A DNA stretch of 64,000 nt, from positions 22,886 through 86,885 of the forward strand of contig JAIXQA010000063.1 in the NCBI GenBank assembly GCA_027485915.1, given 5' to 3'. The notes beneath the pieces were generated by a model. That model ran no database searches. It was not told where the DNA came from and saw only the letters and a program-made list of their open reading frames with translations. Of the stretch, positions 7,257-15,345 are shown one piece after another. Position 1 is the first letter of the stretch; each line of letters opens with the position of its first letter. Both the position numbers and the translations under genes were made by a program. This stretch comes from Alphaproteobacteria bacterium. Its GTDB lineage: Bacteria > Pseudomonadota > Alphaproteobacteria > Caulobacterales > Aquidulcibacteraceae.

Positions 7257-8902
7257 TGCCCGATCGCTTATTTGTGCCGGGCGGCATTTTGTGGCTGGCG
7301 CGTCATCAAATCCGACTGTCGTGGCGCTTGGGTCGCCTTGGCAAGAAAATGCCAAGTTGGTTGAAACCCGTCTTTACACTCGCCTTTATCGCTTTCCTCA
7401 GTTTCAGCTTGGGCTTTGGCATTGCCAAAACTTTTGAAGCAGCAGCGGGAGATTATGCACAGCTCTCGTCGCTGGCAGGGGCTATTATCCTGACCTTGAT
7501 GATTTCTGGCCTGTCGATGAATCTGATGGGCTCTTTTATGACGATCACGGAGAAGGGGGATTTAGACCTCCTGCTCTCCTCCCCTATTCCGCCGCATCGT
7601 TTTGTAGCCGCGCGGCTGATCTCATCGGCTTGGCGGGGATTTTGTATTTATGCGGGCTTTGCCACCGTCTTTTTCGGTGCCTCCATCGTGATGATTTCGC
7701 CGATGTTTGCCTCTATTTATGTGGTGGTAGCTGGCTTTGCGATTCTTGATGCCGCCATAACCTATATGGTCGCGCGCCAAGCACTCTTATGGTTCGGTCT
7801 GCGCAATGGTCGTCGGGCAACGATTGCTCTGGGTGCCATTGGCGTCATGATTGGCTTGTTTGGCTATCAAATGGTCTCCAGCACCGGCAGTTTAGGCCGC
7901 CTTGCTGCAGATACCGACCATCCAAACCAAGCCCTGATTTTGCTGCATGATTGGGTCGTAACGCTCACCTCGCATTTTGGCTGGTTGGGCGGCACGATTT
8001 TGGGCGACTGGTTGGGGGCGTTTGCATTTCTGGGTGTTGGCGCAATCGTATCAGCTTTGGTGCTAAACTTTGCCGGCCGACGCTATGATCAAGATGTCGC
8101 CTTTTTGAACGGGCAAAATGATCATGGGCCGCACAAGGTTCGTAAGGCGCATGTTCGCCAATTCCGACGGCCCGCCCTTACGATGGTGTTCCATAAAGAA
8201 TGGGTGAGCCTAACCCGTGACCCCTTGTTTGTGAGCCAATTGATTGTACCCATTTTCACGATGGTGCCTTTCATGGGCTTTGTGTGGAATGCGATCAGTA
8301 ACCCGCAAGATCAAAGTGATATGGCACCCTTTATGGGGGCGATGTTTGCCGCTATCACCGTGTTCAACGTCACCATGTTGACGTCCAGTCTTGCTTGGTT
8401 GACCGCCTCCGTCGAGGAGGCACGCGATTTATTACAAGCGAGTCCGATGGACCCCAAGATTATCCTACAAGGCAAGATCTTAGCCGCGAGTGGTCCGGCG
8501 ATTATCCAGCTTATCGCCATAGCGGCATTGGTTGCAGGGGCTTGGCCGATGTCATCATTGGTCATTTTGGTCATGGGCACGGCGACCTGCGCAGGTGCAT
8601 GCGTGATTGAGTTCTCGCGGCCAAGACCAACTAAGCGACCGAAAATGACCCAAAGACCGGATCGCTCGATGGTTACAGTGTTGTTTGGTTTAGGTCTTGG
8701 CATCCTTTGGGCTTGTGCCGCAGGGCTGGCTGCCGCTAAAATCCTGTGGTGGTTATTGCCCGCCGCTTTGGCAATCACCATCTCTTACGTAGCTTGGGCA
8801 ACCCGTCCTCGCGACTTGAGCAGTATACCGGTGTCTCAGCCCTTGGTTGCCGTCGCTGTTGGCAGTCCTGGTGGCCCTTGGCAAAGAGTGGATCAGACTT
8901 AA
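7253..8902 (+). CDS. ABC-2-like exporter membrane subunit
   Basis: A 549-residue inner-membrane protein with many hydrophobic segments, starting near residues 40-60 and continuing through to the C-terminus. It is the evident partner of the preceding ATPase. Large permeases of this kind resemble two fused ABC-2 halves, with a central hydrophilic loop about residues 280-310 (RRYDQDVAFLNGQNDHGPHK). I recognise no substrate-determining motif. It is followed after 5 bp by the DUF445 gene, making a three-gene unit. Confidence 0.82.
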   Translation: MMPDRLFVPGGILWLARHQIRLSWRLGRLGKKMPSWLKPVFTLAFIAFLSFSLGFGIAKTFEAAAGDYAQLSSLAGAIILTLMISGLSMNLMGSFMTITEKGDLDLLLSSPIPPHRFVAARLISSAWRGFCIYAGFATVFFGASIVMISPMFASIYVVVAGFAILDAAITYMVARQALLWFGLRNGRRATIALGAIGVMIGLFGYQMVSSTGSLGRLAADTDHPNQALILLHDWVVTLTSHFGWLGGTILGDWLGAFAFLGVGAIVSALVLNFAGRRYDQDVAFLNGQNDHGPHKVRKAHVRQFRRPALTMVFHKEWVSLTRDPLFVSQLIVPIFTMVPFMGFVWNAISNPQDQSDMAPFMGAMFAAITVFNVTMLTSSLAWLTASVEEARDLLQASPMDPKIILQGKILAASGPAIIQLIAIAALVAGAWPMSSLVILVMGTATCAGACVIEFSRPRPTKRPKMTQRPDRSMVTVLFGLGLGILWACAAGLAAAKILWWLLPAALAITISYVAWATRPRDLSSIPVSQPLVAVAVGSPGGPWQRVDQT

Positions 8903-8907
8903 CCTCA

Positions 8908-10185
8908 ATGGCAGACAAACCGCCTGTGACGACCCTCATGCAAGAAGATCCGGCCATTGCCTATCGACGCATGAAGCGCGTGGCAACCGGGCTGTTCCTA
9001 GCGATGACGCTGTTGTTCGTCACCACTAAATATTTTGAGGCCTCCAGCCCAATCCTGCCGTTCGTGCGGGCCTTTGCCGAAGCAGCCATGGTGGGGGCCT
9101 TGGCAGATTGGTTCGCCGTAACCGCCCTCTTCCGCAGACCTCTTGGACTGCCGATCCCACATACCGCGATTGTTCCACGATCCAAGGACCGGATTGGTGC
9201 AGGGCTTGGCCGGTTTATTTCGCGTAACTTCCTTCAACCCGAGCAGGTGCAACGCCGCTTGAAGGATATGGACCTTGCCGGCAACACCGCTGCTTGGCTG
9301 ACAGAGGGCGACCGCGCGCGACGGGTTGCCCAAGGCATTGCTGGAGCCGTTCCACGTATCTTGGGCCTCTTGAACGAAGGTAAAATCGCCACTTGGCTGC
9401 AAACCACGCTGACCGAGCGGCTGCGCAATGCCGATATCGCCCATCTCCTGGCCGAGGGCCTCGACATTTTGATCAAGGGCGGACGGCATAAGGCAATTGT
9501 CGACCTCATTATCTTCCATGCGGACCTTGCGATCCATTCGGAAGAAAACATGTTCCGCACGCGCGTGTCGGATAAAATGGACTGGCTGCCCAAGCTCTTC
9601 TCGGTCGATGCTGCAGCTTCCGACGCTTTGCTGACCGCCATTAAGGACACGCTGAAAGACGCGGCCAAGGACCCAAATCATTCCATTCGTACCCGTATTG
9701 ATGAGGCCTTAGCCCATTTAGCGCGCGACCTGCGCCATGACCCAAACTTGCGTGATCAACTCCAGCGATGGGTGCGCGAAGTCTCCGACCACCAAGTCGT
9801 GCGCACCTATGTGACCAATGTTTGGAACGACCTCAAAAAGAGCTTGCGTGAACAATCTCCCGAAGAAACCGACCGCCTCAGCAATGCCATCGCGGCTGGT
9901 TTGGAAGATTTGGCGCGCGCCATTGAGCGCGATGACGAGCTGCGCGAAAGTCTCAATCAGCGCTTAAAGTCTTGGGCGGTCGAACTCGCTGATGCGCAAG
10001 GCGCAGGCGTTGGCACCATGGTGGCTGAAACCATACAAGGCTGGGATGCTCGCACCGTTGTCGACCAAATTGAAGCTGCCGTGGGCCGTGACCTACAATA
10101 TATCCGCATCAGCGGAACCGTTATCGGGGGCCTCGCGGGCCTTGCCATTCACACGCTGTCGATCTGGGTGTTTCCGGTGAAATAA
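8908..10185 (+). CDS. DUF445 family membrane protein
   Basis: A 425-residue protein of the DUF445 (YjiN-like) family, of unknown function. The first membrane segment (about 25-45) leads into the conserved FAEAAMVGALADWFAVTALF and then GLPIPHTAIVPRSKDRIG, followed by a long soluble helical region, closing with a final membrane segment near the C-terminus (GTVIGGLAGLAIHTLSIWVF). The ATG at 8908 is preferred over an in-frame upstream ATG at 8746, because the upstream extension lies inside the permease and is not family-like. The 5-bp gap implies cotranscription with the ABC exporter. Confidence 0.85.
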   Translation: MADKPPVTTLMQEDPAIAYRRMKRVATGLFLAMTLLFVTTKYFEASSPILPFVRAFAEAAMVGALADWFAVTALFRRPLGLPIPHTAIVPRSKDRIGAGLGRFISRNFLQPEQVQRRLKDMDLAGNTAAWLTEGDRARRVAQGIAGAVPRILGLLNEGKIATWLQTTLTERLRNADIAHLLAEGLDILIKGGRHKAIVDLIIFHADLAIHSEENMFRTRVSDKMDWLPKLFSVDAAASDALLTAIKDTLKDAAKDPNHSIRTRIDEALAHLARDLRHDPNLRDQLQRWVREVSDHQVVRTYVTNVWNDLKKSLREQSPEETDRLSNAIAAGLEDLARAIERDDELRESLNQRLKSWAVELADAQGAGVGTMVAETIQGWDARTVVDQIEAAVGRDLQYIRISGTVIGGLAGLAIHTLSIWVFPVK

Positions 10186-10228
10186 AGTGGTGGTCTTGCC
10201 TAGGGCAAAGGCGGCTTAAATAATCTCC

Positions 10229-10251
10229 CCTCGCCCTCTTAGGGGGTGAGG
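10229..10251. terminator. Possible bidirectional terminator hairpin
   Basis: A 10-bp stem (CCTCGCCCTC, loop TTA, GGGGGTGAGG, two G-T pairs) lies between the convergent DUF445 and MBL-fold genes. Only a weak T-stretch follows on the plus strand. Its place between converging genes favours termination. Confidence 0.45.
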
Positions 10252-10293
10252 CGCGAGCCTTTTCCGATCTTACAGCCTACAAATCACTCACCC

Positions 10294-11127
10294 TCAAATC
10301 GTCACTTCAACCACCATTCCATCCACAGCTGGGATGATGTGTTCCGGCAGGCAGGCTGCCAAGGTCGCGTAATCCAAATCAATATGCATATTGGTCAGGA
10401 TTGCTTGTTTGGGCTGGATTTCAGCAATCCATTCAAGGCTTAACTCTAAATGGGCGTGGCTAGGATGGGGGGTGTGGCGCAATGCGTCGACGATGAAGAC
10501 TTCTGCGCCCTTGCAGGCATCCAAGCTTTCCTGCGGCAGGATCTTGCAATCATTGCAATAAGCGACCGGGCCAAAACGGAACCCTAAACTGTCAATGTCT
10601 CCATGGTTTTGCGCAAGGATTTGAAAGTCTAGTGAACCACCTGGCCCAAGAATGGTGAGGGTTTCCCCCGGCAGCGGCATATCTTGGGCATCCAGCAAAG
10701 CGGGATAATGGCTGCCGGGCGGGGTTTCAAAAATATAGCCAAAGCGGCGGACAAGGTTTTCCCGCGTGACCGCGTCCATAAAGGTCGGGATCCGCTTGCG
10801 CTGGTGATAGACAATGGCGCGCAGATCATCAATGCCATGGCTTTGGTCAGCATGGTCGTGGGTATAGAGCAGCGCATCAACATGGCTGACTTTGGCCGCC
10901 AGGAATTGCGTGCGCAAATCTGGCGAGGTGTCGATCAAAACGACGGTAGACGTCTCGTGGCTATAGGTGCCTTGATAGGCCTCAACCAAAAGGCTGCAGC
11001 GGGTACGATAATTGCGCGGATCGTTTGGGTCACACGCCCCCCACTCTCCGCCCACGCGCGGCACACCGCCAGACGAGCCACAGCCCAAGATGGTGACGCG
11101 CACATGGGTCGCGGTCGCGTGAGTCAT
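10294..11127 (-). CDS. MBL-fold phosphodiesterase (PhnP-like)
   Basis: A 277-residue metallo-beta-lactamase-fold hydrolase. The metal motif is YTHDHADQSHGID (about 89-100), after an N-terminal GCGSSGGVPRVGG typical of the PhnP-like cyclic phosphodiesterase group. Members hydrolyse phosphodiesters such as ribosyl cyclic phosphate, but no phn genes are nearby, so the real substrate is unknown. Its ATG overlaps the tatD stop by 4 bp. It is the last gene of the rlpA-tmk-holB-tatD string, a common alphaproteobacterial order. Confidence 0.85.
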   Translation of the reverse strand: MTHATATHVRVTILGCGSSGGVPRVGGEWGACDPNDPRNYRTRCSLLVEAYQGTYSHETSTVVLIDTSPDLRTQFLAAKVSHVDALLYTHDHADQSHGIDDLRAIVYHQRKRIPTFMDAVTRENLVRRFGYIFETPPGSHYPALLDAQDMPLPGETLTILGPGGSLDFQILAQNHGDIDSLGFRFGPVAYCNDCKILPQESLDACKGAEVFIVDALRHTPHPSHAHLELSLEWIAEIQPKQAILTNMHIDLDYATLAACLPEHIIPAVDGMVVEVTI

Positions 11128-11897
11128 AGGGTCGCCTTATCAAACAAAGCCAAGAAATTGCGGTCTGCAAGGTCTGCAAAGCTTTGTGCCTCCAGCCCAT
11201 AGAAATCGGCCAAAAACTGGCTGACATGGGGCAAAAAGGCTGGCTCATTCCGCCTGCCCCGCATCGGAATGGGTGCAAGATAAGGGCAATCTGTTTCAAT
11301 CAAGACGCGATCTAACGGCACTTGGCGGGCGGCCTCGCGCACATCGGTCGCATTTTTAAATGTCGCAATGCCTGAAAAGGAGACATAGGCCCCAAGGTCC
11401 AATCCCCGTCGCAGCAGGTCTAGGCCGCTGGTGTAGCAGTGCAGCAGAATTTTAAATGCGCCCTTGGCCATTTCTTCATCCAACAGCGTGGCGGTCAGCT
11501 CATCGGCTTGGCGGGTATGGACGATCAGGGGCAGACCCGTTTCGCGTGCCGCCTCAATATGGGTACGAAACACGGTAATTTGGTTGGCCTGTGAACTATA
11601 GCCATAATGGAAATCAAGGCCTGTTTCGCCAATGCCGATGGCCTTCGAGTTTGTGCTACCTGCAATAAGCTGCGCGACCGTCAAATCCTGATAATCGTCG
11701 GCATAATGGGGATGTACGCCGACACTGTGCCAAACATTGGGACGCGGGGCCGAAATGGCTTCAATAGCGGGCAAGGACGCCATTTTGTCGCAAATGGTCA
11801 ACATGGCATGCACGCCCGCCGCTGCAGCACGGCTTAAGACCTCATCAAAATCGGGAGCAAATGAGTCGTGGTGCAGATTAACGTGGCTATCGATCAT
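11124..11897 (-). CDS. tatD: TatD family metal-dependent DNase
   Basis: A 257-residue TIM-barrel hydrolase, proposed to act as a 3'-5' exonuclease in DNA repair or degradation. The conserved motifs GIGETGLDFHY, LPLIVHTRQAD, LLHCYTS and LIETDCPYLAP are visible. The N-terminal metal motif reads DSHVNLHH, so the usual H-x-H is H5-x-N7; a neighbouring histidine (H9) might substitute. Length is normal. It starts 9 bp after holB and overlaps the MBL gene by 4 bp, which indicates an operon. Confidence 0.9.
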   Translation of the reverse strand: MIDSHVNLHHDSFAPDFDEVLSRAAAAGVHAMLTICDKMASLPAIEAISAPRPNVWHSVGVHPHYADDYQDLTVAQLIAGSTNSKAIGIGETGLDFHYGYSSQANQITVFRTHIEAARETGLPLIVHTRQADELTATLLDEEMAKGAFKILLHCYTSGLDLLRRGLDLGAYVSFSGIATFKNATDVREAARQVPLDRVLIETDCPYLAPIPMRGRRNEPAFLPHVSQFLADFYGLEAQSFADLADRNFLALFDKATL

Positions 11898-11906
11898 GGA
11901 ACTTCT

Positions 11907-12962
11907 CTAGTGGATCGGTGCCAAATCTGCACGGATGGCACGCAGCGCCTCGAGCGTTGCCAGACTTCGATCAAGATTGAGAGCCTCCACCTTCGTTCGA
12001 ACTTCCCGCACATGGCTCCAAGCCTTGGCGGCAGCATCGGTGCCAGCACCGGCCGCAAGTCTTGCCAGCAAAACACTTTCACCCGGCTCAATCTCAGAAA
12101 TGTCCAGTCCAAGACCTGCCCTTCCCGCACGCGCCAGCCAATCTTCCATCATGTCAAATACGGCATGAAAGCGGTCTGCATCACCACAGGCCTCAGCCAA
12201 TGACAGGGCTTCGTCCAATGGTGCGCGGGGTAGACCCGATAGGTGGCGGGAAAGCGAACCATAAAGTTTGGCCGCGTTCAAAGACGCTAAAGCGCGCGCC
12301 CGGCCGGGCCGCCCCGCTCCTAGAGCACGCGTTGTCGAATCAATATCGGGCAAAGCCTTTGCCATGGCATCTTCTGACAGGCTCGAAAGATCCAGCCTTC
12401 GACAGCGCGACCGCAAAGTTGGCAATAATCGACCGGGCGCATGGGCGAGCAAGATAAGGGTGCCCCCTGGCGGCGGCTCCTCTAAAGTCTTCAAAAGCGC
12501 GTTGGCGGCGTTTGAGCTCATCTCATCTGCACAATCCACAATGCCCACCCGCGCGCCCCCTGCGCCATCTGACGTCATGGTAAAAAACTGCGTCAGGTCG
12601 CGAATGGCAGCAACGGTCACATCGCGCTTGATCTCGCCCTTTTCAGGGTCTAGCCGCGTGGCCGTGCGCAGATCAGCGTGGGAGCCCTGAGCAATTTTAC
12701 GGCTGACCGCGTCATCTGGTACGCTGGCAAGCGGGCTAAAGCCCGCAGGGGCCGCCCCCAAAAGCCTGCGCGCAAAGCGATAAGCCAAGGTGGCCTTGCC
12801 CACACCCTTGGGCCCAGTAAACAGCCAAGCATGGTGCGACCGCCCGCCAGAAAGGCTTTCGGCCAATTCTGTTTCAGCCGCTTCATGCCCAAAGAGCTCA
12901 AAAACCGAACGCGGGTGCGGCGACCCCGGTTCTTGATCTGGCGATAGGACCTCTTCACTCAT
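11907..12962 (-). CDS. holB: DNA polymerase III delta' subunit
   Basis: A 351-residue AAA+ clamp-loader subunit that works with delta and the tau/gamma subunits to open and load the beta clamp. It has a P-loop-like GPKGVGKAT (50-58), the segment NALLKTLEEPPPGGTLILLA and the SRC motif in LRSRCRRLDL. Its ATG overlaps the tmk stop by 4 bp, the usual tmk-holB coupling. In many alphaproteobacteria metG follows; here tatD follows directly. Confidence 0.93.
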   Translation of the reverse strand: MSEEVLSPDQEPGSPHPRSVFELFGHEAAETELAESLSGGRSHHAWLFTGPKGVGKATLAYRFARRLLGAAPAGFSPLASVPDDAVSRKIAQGSHADLRTATRLDPEKGEIKRDVTVAAIRDLTQFFTMTSDGAGGARVGIVDCADEMSSNAANALLKTLEEPPPGGTLILLAHAPGRLLPTLRSRCRRLDLSSLSEDAMAKALPDIDSTTRALGAGRPGRARALASLNAAKLYGSLSRHLSGLPRAPLDEALSLAEACGDADRFHAVFDMMEDWLARAGRAGLGLDISEIEPGESVLLARLAAGAGTDAAAKAWSHVREVRTKVEALNLDRSLATLEALRAIRADLAPIH

Positions 12963-13591
12963 GATAGGCTCAAGCGGTCAATCAGCAGCGTCCAAGCTGC
13001 CTCAGCCAGCTCTTCAGGGCTAACAGAGGCATCTAACACACCACACCGATGCTGATAAGTATTTGCAATTTCGAGATAGGCAGCGCGAAGCGCTGTATGA
13101 AACGCAAAGGCCTTGCCTTCAAACCGATCTTCAGTACCGCGACGCGCCGCCGCACGTTTCAGGCCGATGGCGGGATCAATATCGAGGATAAGTGTTAAGT
13201 CAGGCTGGGTTTGACCAACAATCAAAGCATCGAGTGCTTCAACGGCTTCCCGCCCTGCCCCGCCCGCTTGACCTTGATACGCGCGGGTGGAATCGGAAAA
13301 CCGGTCACATAAAACAATGGCACCGCGCCTTAAAGCAGGTCGGATTAAGCGCTCAAGATGATCTTCCCGCGCGGCAAAGAAGAGACACAATTCTGACAAA
13401 GCGGTCCAGCGATCGGCTGCGCCAGTCACCAAAAGCGCCCGGATCGCCTCTGCTCCCGGTGTTCCACCGGGCTCCCGCGTGAGCACTACTTCATGGCCAG
13501 ATGCTTCGAGCCGTGCCTTTAGCGTTGCCAGCAAGGTGGTTTTCCCTGCCCCCTCGCCGCCTTCCAAGGTGATGAAATGGCCGCCCGTCAT
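12959..13591 (-). CDS. tmk: Thymidylate kinase
   Basis: A 210-residue P-loop kinase converting dTMP to dTDP for DNA synthesis. Walker A is GGEGAGKTT (11-19), the DR(Y/F) motif is LCDRFSDSTRAYQG, and the LID-region arginines are in RAAARRGTEDRFEG. Length is typical. It is coupled to holB by a 4-bp overlap and lies about 90 bp downstream of rlpA on the same strand. Confidence 0.95.
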   Translation of the reverse strand: MTGGHFITLEGGEGAGKTTLLATLKARLEASGHEVVLTREPGGTPGAEAIRALLVTGAADRWTALSELCLFFAAREDHLERLIRPALRRGAIVLCDRFSDSTRAYQGQAGGAGREAVEALDALIVGQTQPDLTLILDIDPAIGLKRAAARRGTEDRFEGKAFAFHTALRAAYLEIANTYQHRCGVLDASVSPEELAEAAWTLLIDRLSLS

Positions 13592-13684
13592 GCCTCAAGA
13601 CCTGTCTGCTTCATGGTGAAGACAGAAGTGACCCGCCAGCCTGCTCTAGGCAAGGCCTGTGATGCAGTCTTGTTTTAGTCTCTT

Positions 13685-14917
13685 CTAGCGCGAAGCCATG
13701 ATATGGGCTCCGCTAACGCCGTGCCCTGACACTGTTTCGGCCAAGGCCGCCGCTTCGGATTGGCTTTGCACCGGCCCAATCAGGATCCGGTAGAGGCTAG
13801 CACCGGACGCAGTCTCGGTTTCAACGATTTTTGCCGGACCGATTGCTGAGACTTGGATCAACGCACGCTCAGCATTGGCCCGACGGGAGAACGCTCCCGC
13901 CTGAACATAAAGACCGGCTGCGACCTCATCGCTGCTGACGCTTGTGGCCTTTACGGGTCGCTCAGACTTTTGTTCTGCTACCCGTGTAACCGGTGCGGCA
14001 GGAGCCGCGATTGGCGTGGGAGTGGTCCACTTTTCTTCGTCGCTGGGTGCTGTCAAATTTGCTGCAGTTACCAAGGGCTCTGGGTCGGCGGGGCCAATAT
14101 AGCGCACACGAACTTGGGTCGAGCCTTGCTGCCGGTAGCCAAGGAGTTCTGCACCACGCGCGGAAAGGTCAATCAATCGATCTGACACAAAAGGTCCACG
14201 ATCATTGACCCGCACCACCATCGAGCGGCCATTGGTCAAATTGGTTACTTCGACCAGGCTTGGAATCGGCAAAGTGGGGTGGGCAGCGCTGACCATATTC
14301 ATGTCGAACAGTTCGCCATTGGCAGTCGACTTGCCATGAAAGTCGCGGCCATACCAAGAAGCAGTCCCCACTTCATTATAGTCCGGCTCATGGGTCGGAA
14401 TGTACCACGTGCCATTGACCTGATAGGGGGCACCGATTTTTTGGAAAGCTTGCACATCGGCTGGGCGCACAGACGGCGTGGCTTCTGGCTCTGATGCGCG
14501 GATGGAGATGGGCGATAGGCGTGGGGCGCGCTCAATTGGCGCAGCTTCTCTCGGTGCCCGTGTCGTTATAGGCGGAAGTGCTGCGGTCTGTACGCGCTCA
14601 ATCGGCGCGCCTGGTGTGACAGGGGCAGCCTGTGTTCTAGTCGCAAGAATCATCGGTTTCTGCGCCACGCTTACAGGCTCGCGGACAGGCTTACGAACTG
14701 CCTTTGTGGTTGGCATAGCCTCGGTCGAAGCAGCCTCGCTATTGATAGCGGGTGTCGGCGGGCGGGCATTGGGCGCGGCGTCTGCAGGTTGTGCTGCAAA
14801 ACCAGCTGCGATAACTAAAAGGCTTGTCCAAAGCGGACCAGCGATGCCAAATTCTGTAATTCTGTTTTGAAAACAATGCGTCACTGCCAAATTACTCTGT
14901 GCCGTTTTCCGGACCAT
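13685..14917 (-). CDS. rlpA: RlpA-like septal ring lytic transglycosylase with SPOR domain
   Basis: About 410 residues. RlpA proteins cleave peptidoglycan glycan strands that lack stem peptides and localise to septa. After a hydrophobic export segment comes a long Pro/Ala/Thr-rich linker. The double-psi beta-barrel domain follows (GTASWYGRDFHGKSTANGE, then VVRVNDRGPF), and a C-terminal SPOR domain (GLYVQAGAFSRRANAERAL) that binds denuded glycan. I use the ATG at 14917, which has a GGTGGGA box; an in-frame ATG at 14932 is possible. It heads the tmk-holB-tatD string. dacC, which often separates rlpA from tmk, is missing. Confidence 0.88.
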   Translation of the reverse strand: MVRKTAQSNLAVTHCFQNRITEFGIAGPLWTSLLVIAAGFAAQPADAAPNARPPTPAINSEAASTEAMPTTKAVRKPVREPVSVAQKPMILATRTQAAPVTPGAPIERVQTAALPPITTRAPREAAPIERAPRLSPISIRASEPEATPSVRPADVQAFQKIGAPYQVNGTWYIPTHEPDYNEVGTASWYGRDFHGKSTANGELFDMNMVSAAHPTLPIPSLVEVTNLTNGRSMVVRVNDRGPFVSDRLIDLSARGAELLGYRQQGSTQVRVRYIGPADPEPLVTAANLTAPSDEEKWTTPTPIAAPAAPVTRVAEQKSERPVKATSVSSDEVAAGLYVQAGAFSRRANAERALIQVSAIGPAKIVETETASGASLYRILIGPVQSQSEAAALAETVSGHGVSGAHIMASR

Positions 14918-15084
14918 TGTGTGTCCCACCATATTGGTCTGCAGTAGTTTCTGCAGACAGTCTTATCGCGCCGGTTGATCCGACTGCGGGTTGCACACTA
15001 CAAGAGAGGTTTGAAATCAACGCTTGGAAATTAGGTCGAATTTTATCGATCTGGCATTTTCTTTCAGGCATGACGTCAAAGCGC

Positions 15085-15174
15085 GGACAGGTGGCCGAGT
15101 GGTTTAAGGCAGCGGTCTTGAAAACCGCCGTAGGTGGAAGCCTACCGTGGGTTCGAATCCCACCCTGTCCGCCA
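15085..15174 (+). tRNA. tRNA-Ser (anticodon UGA)
   Basis: A full cloverleaf: 7-bp acceptor GGACAGG/CCTGTCC, anticodon loop CTTGAAA with TGA at 15119-15121, a long variable arm (class II), T-arm GGTTCGAATCC, discriminator G and encoded CCA. It reads serine UCA codons and, by wobble, other UCN codons. Confidence 0.97.
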
Positions 15175-15345
15175 GTTTTCTGAGTAGATTGTGTTCGCTC
15201 TGGCCCCGGGAGTAGGGCGATTGCGCAAACTTGCGGCTGCGCTACCTCAACGCCCCCTTGACCCTCTCCCCACAACACCGGATACATTGGGATAATAAAA
15301 GCGGGCATCCAGAAGCGCGCAAACAAGCAATTCTTGGGGGGTGAG

